49,270 bases of DNA from assembly GCA_964636665.1 (NCBI GenBank), contig CAZWVT010000008.1, positions 1 through 49,270 on the forward strand, given 5' to 3'. The notes beneath the pieces were generated by a model that was not told the DNA's origin, did not search any database, and saw nothing but the letters and a program-made list of their open reading frames with translations. This stretch comes from JAAYLC01 sp964636665. Its GTDB lineage: Bacteria; Bacteroidota; Bacteroidia; Flavobacteriales; Flavobacteriaceae. The translations under genes were made by a program, and so were the position numbers. Positions 19,070-27,519 of this stretch are shown piece after piece; positions within the stretch are counted from its first letter, which is position 1, and each line of letters starts with the position of its first letter.

Positions 19070-19747
19070 TTAGAGTGTCAAATGTTCGCCGATGCTGAGA
19101 AGATTTAAGGTTTTGTTTTTATTCTTAAAAGTTTGTTTTGCGTCGTCGTGGTTTATTTCTATCATTTCAAAAGAATCAAAGTGAACGCCCATAATATTGT
19201 CACATTCGATAAACTCCGATGCAATAACCGCTTCCTGAATGTCCATTGTAAAATTTCCGCCTACCGGAAGAATTGCAAGATCCAATTTGTGAAACATCGG
19301 AATGAGTTTCATATCCATAGTAAGTGCGGTATCGCCGGCTAAATAAACAGTTTTTCCGTTAGCTTGAATGATAAATCCCATCGGATTTCCGCCATAAGTT
19401 CCATCAGAAAATGAAGAAGAATGAATGGCTGAAACTGCTTTGACCGTTCCGAAATCAAATTTCCAACTGCCTCCGTGATTCATCCCGTGTCCTTTAAAAT
19501 CTTTGTTGCCGTAATAAGTAGCTATTTCATGATTTGAAATGATGGTGGCATTGGTTCTTTTGATAATTCTTTCTACATCCAAAACGTGGTCGTAATGTGC
19601 ATGCGTAAGCATGATATAATCAGCTTTCAAACTGTCAACATCGATTGAGGATGCTTTTGGATTTCCACTGATAAATGGATCTACGATAATGTGAGTGTCG
19701 TTAATTTCAATTCCAAGGCAAGAATGTCCGTAATATGTAATTTTCAT
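19070..19747 (-). CDS. MBL-fold metal-dependent hydrolase (UPF0173/UlaG-like)
   Basis: A 225-aa soluble protein with the metallo-beta-lactamase signature THAHYDHV, giving metal ligands His49, His51, Asp53 and His54. It continues with GGNPMGFII, LAGDTAL (the Asp ligand) and VGGNFTMD, and ends with GVHFDSFE carrying the last His. This is the short UPF0173-type hydrolase family, related to UlaG lactonases. The substrate is unknown. It is 25 bp upstream of the PAS-LuxR gene and may be co-transcribed with it. Confidence 0.9.
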   Translation of the reverse strand: MKITYYGHSCLGIEINDTHIIVDPFISGNPKASSIDVDSLKADYIMLTHAHYDHVLDVERIIKRTNATIISNHEIATYYGNKDFKGHGMNHGGSWKFDFGTVKAVSAIHSSSFSDGTYGGNPMGFIIQANGKTVYLAGDTALTMDMKLIPMFHKLDLAILPVGGNFTMDIQEAVIASEFIECDNIMGVHFDSFEMIEINHDDAKQTFKNKNKTLNLLSIGEHLTL

Positions 19748-19845
19748 TGTATGATATTTTCAGCCTATAAAACTATAAAAAAAATTATAGAAACTAAGAT
19801 GCTCCTGTTTGCTAAATTGAGATTTTAAAAAACATATATTTTCAT

Positions 19846-20403
19846 TTACCAAGGCGCTCCGGGACTGGCAACTTCTTTAGTCAAATCAAAAACCACGGTA
19901 AAAACACGATCGCTTCCGAGTCTGCGAAGATTGTATGAAAATTCATTTTCATCAATTGTTATCCACCAAACATTTGTAGCTGCTTGCGGAAGAAGGGCGG
20001 TAGTTTCCACATCGGCAGGAAACATTTGAAGATTGCTTAAACCGGTATTTGTGCTTGTGCCACCGTATTGCGTAACTTCTTCTTCACTTCCATCGGGATG
20101 GCGGTGGTCGTGTTTTAGTTTGATATGTTGATTTTCTTCAAGTGTGAGTACCCATGTTCGGGATTTGTTTTCACCTACGAAAAAAGGAATTCGTATGGTT
20201 TTTTTATCACAACTGCTAACGTGCATAATTAAGCGTTCTCCTACAAAACCGTCGCCTTCTTTGCCTCCTTCGGTAATTTTTCCTTCATAAGCTTTGCCAC
20301 AATGGGTTTTTAATTTATTCCAAAATGAAACAGAAGGAGCGGGTTCTTGTGCAATTCCCGAAAAAGACATCAACAATGCAATAAAGAATAAAGTTTTTTT
20401 CAT
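19846..20403 (-). CDS. Secreted conserved protein, function unknown
   Basis: I place the start at 20403 (MKKTLFFIALLMSFSG), giving 185 aa with a clean signal peptide cut after GIAQ. The frame stays open to 20484, but that extension lies inside the upstream permease gene and would hide the signal. The mature protein has motifs such as HCGKAYEG, KHDHRHPDGSEE and VWWITIDENEFSYNLRR and resembles a lineage-restricted secreted protein; I recognise no named domain. It follows the ABC permease gene by 23 bp and is probably the third gene of that operon, so it could be tied to what is exported. Confidence 0.75.
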   Translation of the reverse strand: MKKTLFFIALLMSFSGIAQEPAPSVSFWNKLKTHCGKAYEGKITEGGKEGDGFVGERLIMHVSSCDKKTIRIPFFVGENKSRTWVLTLEENQHIKLKHDHRHPDGSEEEVTQYGGTSTNTGLSNLQMFPADVETTALLPQAATNVWWITIDENEFSYNLRRLGSDRVFTVVFDLTKEVASPGAPW

Positions 20404-20426
20404 TTTACTGAAATTTTGGTTGGTGG

Positions 20427-21269
20427 TTATAAATCTCTGCGTTTTAAAACATAATATGCGCCGTAAATAAAAATTGCCGTCCAAGCAAGAACGATAACTA
20501 CGGATAGCAAACTTACATGATATTCTTTATTAAATCCTTCGCCTAATTGTGTTGCAGCAGATTGAATGACTCCTAATCTCGAAAAAGGTTCTATAATTAA
20601 GGAGCTCATTGCATTCAACGGGAAAAAAGCAGCAACAGATTCAGCAATTTCTGTGTCTTTAAAAAATTGCCATTTCATAAGTCCGTAAGCCAATGTTTCC
20701 AGAATGTTCCAAACCAACAAAAATCCGAGGGCAAAAGCTGAACGTTTTACCAACACACCTAAGAATAAACAGAAAGCAAAAAAGGCGACTAATTTTAGAA
20801 AATACGCACCTAAATATTCCATCCCGCTTAAAATAATTCCGATTTCTGTATAATCTGAAAAAATAAGACCGAGTACGAGAGAGACGATAAAAACAAAAAG
20901 GGTAGATGCAGCAGAGAATAAAAGTATGGTCAGAAACTTGGAAAAAATGAATTGTTTTTTGCTCAGTCCGTCGATTAGATTTTGTTTTAACGTACGATAA
21001 CTGTATTCGTTGGTCATCATCGATACGATGACAATTGCCAAAAACAGTTTTAAAATCGCTGCAATATAAGTGTTGAAATGCCAAATAAATGGGAAATTAA
21101 AAATGCCTTGATCGGCAACACGGAAATTGAAATCTCCAAAATTAAATTCGATAGAAGCAATGAATGCAATGAAAGTAATAAGCACAAAATAAACAATAGA
21201 GATTATTTTTGCCGAGCGATTGTAACGAAGTTTATAAAGCTCAATTTTGAGTAATCTGACAGCTTCCAT
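20427..21269 (-). CDS. ABC-2 type transporter permease
   Basis: A 280-aa inner-membrane protein with about six hydrophobic spans (starting near residues 18-38, IVYFVLITFIAFIAS) and the ABC-2 pattern of a coupling segment after the second span (MMTNEYSYRTLKQNLIDG). It pairs with the ATPase 4 bp upstream, so together they form one exporter. The resemblance is to the antibiotic/bacteriocin-export or NosY-like group, but the substrate is not predictable. Confidence 0.9.
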   Translation of the reverse strand: MEAVRLLKIELYKLRYNRSAKIISIVYFVLITFIAFIASIEFNFGDFNFRVADQGIFNFPFIWHFNTYIAAILKLFLAIVIVSMMTNEYSYRTLKQNLIDGLSKKQFIFSKFLTILLFSAASTLFVFIVSLVLGLIFSDYTEIGIILSGMEYLGAYFLKLVAFFAFCLFLGVLVKRSAFALGFLLVWNILETLAYGLMKWQFFKDTEIAESVAAFFPLNAMSSLIIEPFSRLGVIQSAATQLGEGFNKEYHVSLLSVVIVLAWTAIFIYGAYYVLKRRDL

Positions 21270-21273
21270 GAAA

Positions 21274-22173
21274 TTAGTTTTGTTGGGTGAGTTTTAAAAA
21301 TTGTTCTTCCAAACTTTCTTTTCTTTTTACCAGATGAGATAAGACGACGCCTTTTTCAAAAAGGTATTTGTTTAATTCTGCTGCAGTAATATTTTTATCG
21401 GGATAAAATAACACCGATTCCTGAGCAATTTGAACAGCGTGATAATCCGGGTGATTTTGCAATACTTCTTTTAAGCGTTCGATATTTTCACTTTGCACCG
21501 TAAAAAATCCGTGACTTGCAGACATTCCTTCTACCGATCCTGTGTAAAGACTTTTTCCTTTTCGTAAAATGACTACGTGCGTACAAACTTTTTCGACTTC
21601 ATCCAAAAGATGAGAAGCCAATAAAATCGTCGTTCCTTGGGAAGCAATGGTTTTGATGATTTCCCGAATGTGGTGAATTCCTTGTGGATCCAGACCGTTT
21701 GTCGGTTCGTCAAGAATCAGAATTTCAGGATTGTTTAAAAGTGCAGAAGCAATGGCAAGTCGTTGTTTCATTCCTAACGAAAAAGTGTTGAACTTACTGT
21801 CTTGCCGATCGAGTAAACCGACCAATTCAAGTTTTTCCGAAATGGTCTCGTAAGGAATATTTTTGATAAGACAGACAAGTTCCAAATTTTGCCTGGCAGT
21901 CATATACGGATAAAAATTTGGACGTTCGATAATCGCACCAATTTTTTTAAGGGATTCTTCAATGGGTTCACTTCCGTCGAACCAAATAAAATCACCACTT
22001 GTTTTATTTACTACGTTCAAGACAATTCCCAAAGTGGTACTTTTCCCGCTTCCGTTGGGACCTAATAATCCGTAGATATTTCCTTTTTCAATTGTTATTG
22101 ACAGATTGTCAAGAGCGGTAAGGACACCAAATTGTTTGGTGAGGTTTCGGATGGTTAAAATTGTATTCGACAT
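21274..22173 (-). CDS. ABC transporter ATP-binding protein
   Basis: A 299-aa ATPase of the ABC-2/CcmA-like type. Seen: Walker A GPNGSGKST near residue 38, the signature SLGMKQRLAIA, Walker B ILILDEPTNGLDP, and the switch His in LLASHLLDEV. The C-terminal 70 residues form the extra domain usual for this class. It is the first gene of an operon with the permease at 20427 and the secreted protein at 19846. The product is cytoplasmic and drives export by the permease. Confidence 0.94.
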   Translation of the reverse strand: MSNTILTIRNLTKQFGVLTALDNLSITIEKGNIYGLLGPNGSGKSTTLGIVLNVVNKTSGDFIWFDGSEPIEESLKKIGAIIERPNFYPYMTARQNLELVCLIKNIPYETISEKLELVGLLDRQDSKFNTFSLGMKQRLAIASALLNNPEILILDEPTNGLDPQGIHHIREIIKTIASQGTTILLASHLLDEVEKVCTHVVILRKGKSLYTGSVEGMSASHGFFTVQSENIERLKEVLQNHPDYHAVQIAQESVLFYPDKNITAAELNKYLFEKGVVLSHLVKRKESLEEQFLKLTQQN

Positions 22174-22293
22174 AAGTTTTCTTGGCGGTTATAAATAAGA
22201 CGAAATAAAAATCATTTTGTTACAATCAGAGGATTTTTTTTATAACGATTGTTCTTTCCGGAAAGTCTTTAAAGCAGTTTCTTTTTGAATTAC

Positions 22294-22301
22294 TACCTTT
22301 G
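22294..22301 (+). promoter_or_regulatory. -7 box TACCTTTG upstream of the immunophilin gene
   Basis: A perfect TAnnTTTG match 21 nt before the ATG at 22323. The -33 element at the expected distance is poor, so this is a partial promoter match. Confidence 0.5.
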
Positions 22302-22322
22302 CAACTTATTTAAAAAACAATT

Positions 22323-23255
22323 ATGCAAAACGGAATTTACGCAAAAATAACGACAGAAAAAGGTTCGATTCTCATTGAATTGACATACAAACAAACCCCC
22401 GCAACGGTAGGGAACTTCGTGGCGCTGGCCGAAGGGAATTTGGAAAACTCAGCGCGTCCGCAAGGGAAACCGTATTATGACGGATTGCAATTTCACAGAG
22501 TGATTGCCGATTTTATGATTCAAGGCGGCGATCCTACCGGAACAGGTTCGGGAGGTCCGGGATATAATTTTGACGATGAGTTTCATCCGGAATTAAAACA
22601 TGACAGAGCGGGAGTACTTTCAATGGCAAATGCCGGACCGGGAACCAACGGAAGTCAGTTTTTTATAACCCATGTTGAAACGCCTTGGCTGGATAACAAT
22701 CACACTGTTTTTGGTTATGTAGTCGAAGGACAGGAAGTGGTAAATGCCATAGCTCAAGGAGATGTCATGCAAAAAGTAGAAATTATTCGCCAAGGTGAAG
22801 ATGCCCAAAAGTGGAATGCGATTGAAGCTTTCCGAACTTTTACAGGAGAAAGAGAAGCGCGAATTGCTAAAATGAAAGAAAAAGAAGAACAAGACTTGAA
22901 AATACTTTCGGAAGGATTTGACCGCACGGAAACCGGATTGTTGTATAAGATTATAAATGTAGGAAAAGGAGTAAAAGCAGAAAAAGGAAAAACAGTTTCT
23001 GTACATTACGAGGGCATGTTGACTGACGGTACTGTATTTGATTCTTCCTATAAGAGAAACAGCCCGATTGAATTTCAATTGGGAGTAGGTCAAGTAATAG
23101 CAGGATGGGATGAAGGAATCGGTTTGTTGCGTATCGGAGATAAAGCGCGTTTTGTAATTCCTTCGCATTTGGCATACGGTGAGCGTGGTGCAGGTGGTGT
23201 TATTCCGCCCCGAGCCACTCTTATTTTTGACGTGGAATTAATGGATGTCAAATAA
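22323..23255 (+). CDS. Dual peptidyl-prolyl isomerase: cyclophilin-FKBP fusion
   Basis: A 310-aa cytoplasmic protein joining two unrelated PPIase folds. Residues 1-165 are a cyclophilin (FHRVIADFMIQGGDPTGTG, NGSQFFITHVETPWLD, HTVFGYV). About 165-205 is a charged helical linker (EKEEQDLKILSEGF). Residues 205-310 are an FKBP domain (VSVHYEGMLTDGTVFDSSY, IAGWDEGIGLL, GERGAGGVIPPRATLIFDVEL). There is no signal peptide. Both active sites look complete, so it should isomerise prolyl bonds and act as a folding helper. Such cyclophilin-first fusions (CFBP type) are known from flavobacteria. Confidence 0.95.
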   Translation: MQNGIYAKITTEKGSILIELTYKQTPATVGNFVALAEGNLENSARPQGKPYYDGLQFHRVIADFMIQGGDPTGTGSGGPGYNFDDEFHPELKHDRAGVLSMANAGPGTNGSQFFITHVETPWLDNNHTVFGYVVEGQEVVNAIAQGDVMQKVEIIRQGEDAQKWNAIEAFRTFTGEREARIAKMKEKEEQDLKILSEGFDRTETGLLYKIINVGKGVKAEKGKTVSVHYEGMLTDGTVFDSSYKRNSPIEFQLGVGQVIAGWDEGIGLLRIGDKARFVIPSHLAYGERGAGGVIPPRATLIFDVELMDVK

Positions 23256-23278
23256 CGATAAACTTCATGAAAATTATA

Positions 23279-23314
23279 GAAATCCGTTGTGTTTATTAAC
23301 ATAACGGATTTTTT
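23279..23314. terminator. Bidirectional terminator between the immunophilin and redoxin genes
   Basis: The arms AAATCCGTT (23280-23288) and AACGGATTT (23303-23311) pair around a short loop. A T-run follows on the plus strand, with an A-rich flank on the other side. The two genes converge here, so it serves both. Confidence 0.75.
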
Positions 23315-23315
23315 A

Positions 23316-23882
23316 TTAACTCAATTGATTTTTCCATTTGATGTTACAACCTATGCTCGGTTTTTGGTCTTTCCGTTGCGGATTGTTGTTTAGAATGTTA
23401 TCCATCGCCTCACGTAAATCACGACCGTTTACAGGAATGCCGTTTCCGGGTCTGGAGTTGTCCAACTGCCCGCGGTAAACCAATTTCAAATCAGCATCAA
23501 ACAAGTAAAAATCCGGAGTGCAGGCTGCATGATAGGCTTTTGCCACTTCTTGTGTTTCGTCAAACAGATATGGAAAAGGATAGGAGAGACGTCTTGCTGT
23601 ACGCCACATTTCTTCAGGAGAATCTTCGGGATAACGCGTGATGTCATTGCTGTTAATCGCAACAAACCCAAAACCTGCCACACGATAATCATTGCAAATT
23701 CTGACCAATTCTTCATTTATGTGCTTGACAAACGGACAGTGATTGCAGATAAACATTACCACCGTGCCTTTTGTCCCGCGTACATCCATTAGTTTTACTT
23801 TTTTATTGGTGACGGAATCTATTAATGTGAATCTCGGTGCCGGAGTTCCTAACGGAAGCATTGTGGACTCTGTACGTGCCAT
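23316..23882 (-). CDS. Thioredoxin-fold (AhpC/TSA-like redoxin) protein
   Basis: A 188-aa soluble redoxin-like protein. The active-site region FICNHCPFVKHINEEL carries a CxxC pair (Cys46, Cys49), unlike 1-Cys peroxiredoxins. Downstream come FGFVAINSNDITRYPEDS, SYPFPYLFDETQEVAKAY and TPDFYLFDADLKLVYRGQLD, typical of this widespread peroxiredoxin-like group. No signal peptide is seen. It is a monocistronic gene converging on the immunophilin gene. The exact reductant and substrate are unknown. Confidence 0.88.
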   Translation of the reverse strand: MARTESTMLPLGTPAPRFTLIDSVTNKKVKLMDVRGTKGTVVMFICNHCPFVKHINEELVRICNDYRVAGFGFVAINSNDITRYPEDSPEEMWRTARRLSYPFPYLFDETQEVAKAYHAACTPDFYLFDADLKLVYRGQLDNSRPGNGIPVNGRDLREAMDNILNNNPQRKDQKPSIGCNIKWKNQLS

Positions 23883-24041
23883 GATGAACTATTTTTTCAG
23901 ATTGTAAAAATACAAATTTTATCGCTTTGGTTATTTGAGATGATAAGGAGCATTATGTAGAAATAGTATTAAATAAATTATAAATGCGAGGAGGAAAATA
24001 CAAGACGTACTATTTTAGAGTAAAATTAAAAATTTAAAGTT

Positions 24042-24353
24042 ATGAAAGAATCTTATCCATCACTTTCTGATGCCTTACGTGAATTGCGAAAACAAGGTTA
24101 TACTACCGATTTTAATTATGTACTGAAACAAAACAGCGATTATGAACTAAAAAGAAAATGGGAGGCTGGTAATTTCGATGCAGTCAAATATTATCGTTAC
24201 GAGGGAATGAGCAATCCCGATGACAATGCCATTCTTTATGTAATTGAAGGAAAAGATGGTACGAAAGGAGTCTTAGTCGATAATTACAGCGGAACAGAAA
24301 ATCAAGTTCCTATAAAAATGTTGAAGTTGTTGAATATCACGCATGAGGAGTAA
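24042..24353 (+). CDS. Small conserved Bacteroidota protein (often mislabelled PRPP synthetase)
   Basis: A 103-aa soluble protein with the layout of a small family common in Bacteroidota: an N-terminal helix (TLSDALRELRKQGYTTDF type), a central YYRYEGMSNPDD, then AILYVIEGKDGTKGVLVDNY. Relatives are often annotated as phosphoribosylpyrophosphate synthetase. At this length, without a PRPP loop or nucleotide-binding motif, that name cannot be right. No operon partner. Function unknown. Confidence 0.8.
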   Translation: MKESYPSLSDALRELRKQGYTTDFNYVLKQNSDYELKRKWEAGNFDAVKYYRYEGMSNPDDNAILYVIEGKDGTKGVLVDNYSGTENQVPIKMLKLLNITHEE

Positions 24354-24369
24354 TATTGGAAGAGAAAAC

Positions 24370-24483
24370 AGTAAGAAAACATAAGCTCTTGCCGATCCTT
24401 CGTTGCCCGGTAAGTATTTTGATAATGTTTTTATTGACAAACGGTCTAATACGATTTAAATAACTTTCCCTTTTTAAATAATT
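24370..24483 (-). pseudogene. Remnant of an AAA+ (AAA_14/DUF4143-type) ATPase, N-terminal piece only
   Basis: The minus strand reads, without a start codon, LKRESYLNRIRPFV, then NIIKILTGQRRIGKS, a P-loop of the form GxxxxGKS (24411-24385). Spacing and wording fit the N-terminus of AAA_14-type ATPases, in which a K-R-x-x-Y-L start leads into a TGxRRxGKS loop. An in-frame stop lies just upstream (24486-24484) and the family pattern is lost within a few codons after the Ser. The gene's remaining several hundred codons are missing; an intact plus-strand gene occupies the place where they would be. Confidence 0.6.
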
Positions 24484-24534
24484 TTACTTCCATTATAATT
24501 GAAACTTTTTGCAAAAACAGGGAAAGTTTCTGTT

Positions 24535-24582
24535 ATGGTTGAAAGATTATCTCGTTTTATTGAATGCTTACGTTATGATTGA
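24535..24582 (+). pseudogene. Possible N-terminal remnant of an XRE-type repressor
   Basis: A 15-codon frame, MVERLSRFIECLRYD then TGA. It resembles the opening helix of Bacteroidota XRE-type repressors (a met-x-x-R-L-x-x-F-I/M-E start) but stops before the helix-turn-helix. The match is short, so this is a suggestion only. It lies in a gap with two other coding-like fragments. Confidence 0.3.
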
Positions 24583-24628
24583 AGCGATTATTTTGGTAAA
24601 GATTGATTTTACTTGTAAATTTTCTTAA

Positions 24629-24766
24629 ATATAATTAAGCTTGTGCTTATATTATCCTGATTTGGTCGAGAAGCGTGGCGGGAAAGTGATTTCGCAGATA
24701 CGGGCAAATTTATGGAAGCCAGATTATCAAAATATCAATAAACGATTTTTGGAATTAAGCCTTTGA
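24629..24766 (+). pseudogene. Coding-like fragment of an unrecognised gene
   Basis: A plus-strand frame without an ATG is open from about 24629 to TGA at 24764-24766. Its later part reads YPDLVEKRGGKVISQIRA and continues to KRFLELSL. Amino-acid composition and codon use look protein-like rather than random, but I recognise no family. With the P-loop remnant at 24370-24483 it marks this gap as a degraded gene region. Confidence 0.4.
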
Positions 24767-24875
24767 AAGATGGGATTAAAATTTTGTTTTTAGCACGAAT
24801 ACAATTTAAATTATTTATTCTTGTTTTATGAGTTATTAATTCCTAATTACAATTCATTAAAAATAGCTTCTTAGT

Positions 24876-25214
24876 ATGACAAACCAACTTTCTTGGGAAG
24901 ATTTTGACAAAATAGAAATGCGTGTAGGAACTGTTATTAAAGTGGAGGATTTTCCGAAAGCTCGAAAACCTGCATATCGACTATGGATTGATTTCGGATC
25001 GGAAATAGGTCTAAAAAAATCCTCAGCACAAATAACTGAGCGCTACACCAAGGAACAATTGATTAACCGCCAGATTATAGCCGTTGTCAATTTTCCTGAA
25101 AAACAAATCGCAAATTTCAAAAGCCAATGTTTGGTTTTAGGAGTTGTAAACGGAACTGATGTCATCCTTCTCGAACCGGGATTGCCGGTGCAAAATGGAC
25201 TTCGGATAAGTTAA
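24876..25214 (+). CDS. csaA: CsaA-like tRNA-binding protein
   Basis: A 112-aa protein made of one EMAP-II/Trbp-type OB fold. Landmarks: an opening FDKIEMRVGTVIKVEDF, SAQITERYTKEQLINRQIIAV, FPEKQIANFKSQCLVLGV and an end GLPVQNGLRIS. Length and motifs match CsaA, described as a secretion-related chaperone in Bacillus and structurally a tRNA-binding dimer. It is cytoplasmic and stands alone. The symbol is by family resemblance. Confidence 0.85.
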   Translation: MTNQLSWEDFDKIEMRVGTVIKVEDFPKARKPAYRLWIDFGSEIGLKKSSAQITERYTKEQLINRQIIAVVNFPEKQIANFKSQCLVLGVVNGTDVILLEPGLPVQNGLRIS

Positions 25215-25226
25215 ACCAAAATAAAA

Positions 25227-25257
25227 AATCCGTTTCATCTTTAAGATGAAACGGATT
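25227..25257. terminator. Strong bidirectional terminator
   Basis: A perfect 13-bp stem (arms AATCCGTTTCATC and GATGAAACGGATT) around the loop TTTAA, between the convergent csaA-like and PUR-domain genes. An A-run precedes it, giving a T-run for the minus-strand gene. Confidence 0.85.
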
Positions 25258-25281
25258 GATAGTTAAAAATCACGTGAATTT

Positions 25282-25689
25282 TTAAATATCTTCAAAGTCA
25301 ATGTCGGTGAAATCGGAAGAAGTCGTTCCGTTTTGGTTTTCAACATTTTCTTCGTTTCTTTTGTAATCCTTTTGATGACGCTCACTGATAACCTCTTCAC
25401 CTTTTTCATTGATGATAAAGTCGGTCATTTCGCTCAATACATTTTTAAATTCTTCAAAGTCTTCTTTGTACAAATAAATCTTGTGCTTTTTGTAGTGAAA
25501 GGAACCGTCATCATTAGTGAATTTTTTGCTTTCAGTAATTGTTAAGTAAAAATCACCGGCCTTCGTGGAACGCACATCGAAGAAATAAGTGCGTCTTCCT
25601 GCACGCATAACTTTTGAAAAAATCTCTTCTTGCTCCATAGTAAAATTGTCACCCATAATAATATTTGGTTTTTTCTGTTGTTTTGCCAA
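25282..25689 (-). CDS. DUF3276/PUR-domain nucleic-acid-binding protein
   Basis: A 135-aa protein. Residues 18-105 match the bacterial PUR domain (IFSKVMRAGRRTYFFDVR, DFYLTITESKK, KHKIYLYKEDFEEFKNVLSEM), a fold that binds single-stranded DNA or RNA and is related to eukaryotic PUR-alpha and Borrelia BpuR. The acidic, low-complexity tail (from about 105, RNEENVENQNG to DIDFEDI) is usual in Bacteroidota members. It lies 35 bp downstream of the ABC exporter gene on the same strand. A regulatory role on nucleic acids is likely; targets are unknown. Confidence 0.9.
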   Translation of the reverse strand: MAKQQKKPNIIMGDNFTMEQEEIFSKVMRAGRRTYFFDVRSTKAGDFYLTITESKKFTNDDGSFHYKKHKIYLYKEDFEEFKNVLSEMTDFIINEKGEEVISERHQKDYKRNEENVENQNGTTSSDFTDIDFEDI

Positions 25690-25723
25690 AAATCTAAAAA
25701 ATTTCTAAATCAACCAAAGTAAA

Positions 25724-27481
25724 TTACATTTCTTTTTCCATGAGCTGTTTTGTGTAAAGCTCTTTGTAGTATCCTTCTTTCTCAACCAGTTGCTGGTGTG
25801 TGCCTTCTTGTATGATTTTGCCGTCTTCGAGAATGATGATTTTAGTCGCATTTTTAACCGAAGAAATCCGATGTCCTACAATAATTGTCGTTTTGTTTTT
25901 TGTCTGTTCTGTCAAATTGTTTAGAATTTGCTCTTCTGTTTCTGTATCCACTGCTGATAAACTGTCATCAAAAAGAAGAATTTTAGGATTCTTAATCAAG
26001 GCTCGCGCTATGGAAAGCCGTTGCTTTTGTCCTCCACTCATTGTTATGCCGCGTTCGCCCAAAATAGTATCATAACCTTTGGAAAACCCTTGAATGTTAT
26101 CGTGAACCACAGCATTTTTGGCTGCAGCCACAACTTCTTCATCTGTTGCATCTTCTTTTCCGAAACGGATGTTGTTTTTAATAGAGTCACTAAATAAAAA
26201 GGCATCCTGAGGTACATAACCAATGCTGTTTCGTAAATCGTCCAAGTTTAACGAGCGTATGGGAGCGTCGTCAATGGTCAACATGCCATCGGAAACGTCA
26301 TACAGCCTGCCGATAAGTTCCAAAATAGTCGATTTGCCCGAGCCTGTATTTCCCATTATAGCCAAGGTTTCTCCCGGAACAACCGTAAATGAAATGTTTT
26401 TCAAGGCTTTGATTCCTGTATCGGGATAGGTGAAACTCAAGTTGTTAAAGGAAATTTTTCCATTTATCGGTGTGCGTTCCGATTGTTCGTTTTTAATTTC
26501 GGGTTCGGTTTGAAGAAAATCGTTAATGCGTTTTTGGGAAGCTTCCGCACGTTGTACCATTGAAGTCACAAAACCAACTACGGCGACAGGCCACGTCAGC
26601 ATATTGACGTACATTAAAAACTCGATAAGCGTGCCGATATCGGCGATTTGACCGTTGATATAACGCTGACCTCCGATGTAGATAACCAAAATGTTGCTGA
26701 TACCGATGAGTAAAATCATCAACGGGCCGAATAATGCCTGTACTTTAGCCAAATCCACATTTTTTTCTTTACTGCCTTCAGATAAAGTTTGGAATTCGGT
26801 ATTGATGCGGTCTTCAATTCCATAAGCCTTAATAACTGAAATCCCGCTAAAATTTTCCTGAGTAAAGGAAGTGAGTTTCGATAAATATTGTTGAACAATG
26901 GTACTTCGTTTGTGAATCATCACGCTCAGTTTATAAATCACCAACGACAAAACGGGTAGGGGTGCAATGGCATAAATAGTCAGAACGGGTGCCTGAGAAA
27001 ACATATAGCTGATGACGATGATAAAAAGCGTAATCGTACTTGAACTGTACATCAGTGCAGGACCTGCGTACATTCGTACCTGCGAGACATCTTCACTGAT
27101 TCTGTTCATTAAATCTCCGGTGCGGTTTTGCTTGTAAAAACTCAGTGAAAGTTTTTCATAATGTTGAAATATGACATTTTTTAAGTCGTATTCGATAAAA
27201 CGGGACATCACGACAAATGTCTGTCGCATTAAGAAAGTGAAAAATCCGGAGAGCAATGCCGCGCCTAAAATAATCCCAATATTGATAAGAAGTTGCTCTT
27301 TAACAACCGCCACATCGAGAATTTCCCCATCCGTATATTGTTTGACGATAGTCACGGAATCTCCAATTTTTTTGGGTACGACAATTTTAAAAATCGTAGC
27401 GACAATCGTGATGACAATTCCTAAAAAAAGACGCCCTTTATATCTTAAGAAATAGGAGTTTAGATATCGTAATTCACGCAT
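25724..27481 (-). CDS. ABC exporter, fused permease-ATPase (MsbA/MdlB-like)
   Basis: A 585-aa half-transporter. Residues 1-315 carry six transmembrane helices (first near 17-33; coupling helix region RTGDLMNRISEDVSQVRM). Residues 335-585 are the ATPase: Walker A MGNTGSGKST, SIGYVPQDAFLFSDSI, signature MSGGQKQRLSIA, Walker B KILLFDDSLSAVD. The Walker B ends in Asp-Asp rather than Asp-Glu, as in MdlB-type exporters whose second partner often carries the catalytic Glu. No partner half-gene lies nearby. Lipid, peptide and drug substrates are all possible. Confidence 0.93.
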   Translation of the reverse strand: MRELRYLNSYFLRYKGRLFLGIVITIVATIFKIVVPKKIGDSVTIVKQYTDGEILDVAVVKEQLLINIGIILGAALLSGFFTFLMRQTFVVMSRFIEYDLKNVIFQHYEKLSLSFYKQNRTGDLMNRISEDVSQVRMYAGPALMYSSSTITLFIIVISYMFSQAPVLTIYAIAPLPVLSLVIYKLSVMIHKRSTIVQQYLSKLTSFTQENFSGISVIKAYGIEDRINTEFQTLSEGSKEKNVDLAKVQALFGPLMILLIGISNILVIYIGGQRYINGQIADIGTLIEFLMYVNMLTWPVAVVGFVTSMVQRAEASQKRINDFLQTEPEIKNEQSERTPINGKISFNNLSFTYPDTGIKALKNISFTVVPGETLAIMGNTGSGKSTILELIGRLYDVSDGMLTIDDAPIRSLNLDDLRNSIGYVPQDAFLFSDSIKNNIRFGKEDATDEEVVAAAKNAVVHDNIQGFSKGYDTILGERGITMSGGQKQRLSIARALIKNPKILLFDDSLSAVDTETEEQILNNLTEQTKNKTTIIVGHRISSVKNATKIIILEDGKIIQEGTHQQLVEKEGYYKELYTKQLMEKEM

Positions 27482-27519
27482 AGGGACTTTTTAATCAGTT
27501 GTAATATATAAGAATTTCC

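Noticed and set aside
22620..23168. 182-codon minus-strand frame inside the immunophilin gene
   Set aside because: Antisense shadow with low-complexity Phe/Ser content and no promoter.
24462..24528. 10-bp inverted repeat AACTTTCCCT / AGGGAAAGTT with a 47-nt loop
   Set aside because: The loop is long and A+T-rich, there is no T-run, and one arm lies in the AAA+ remnant; most likely chance.
25724..27481. Walker B Asp-Asp in place of Asp-Glu in the ABC exporter
   Set aside because: This DDSLSAVD form is usual for MdlB-type exporters, so not a defect.
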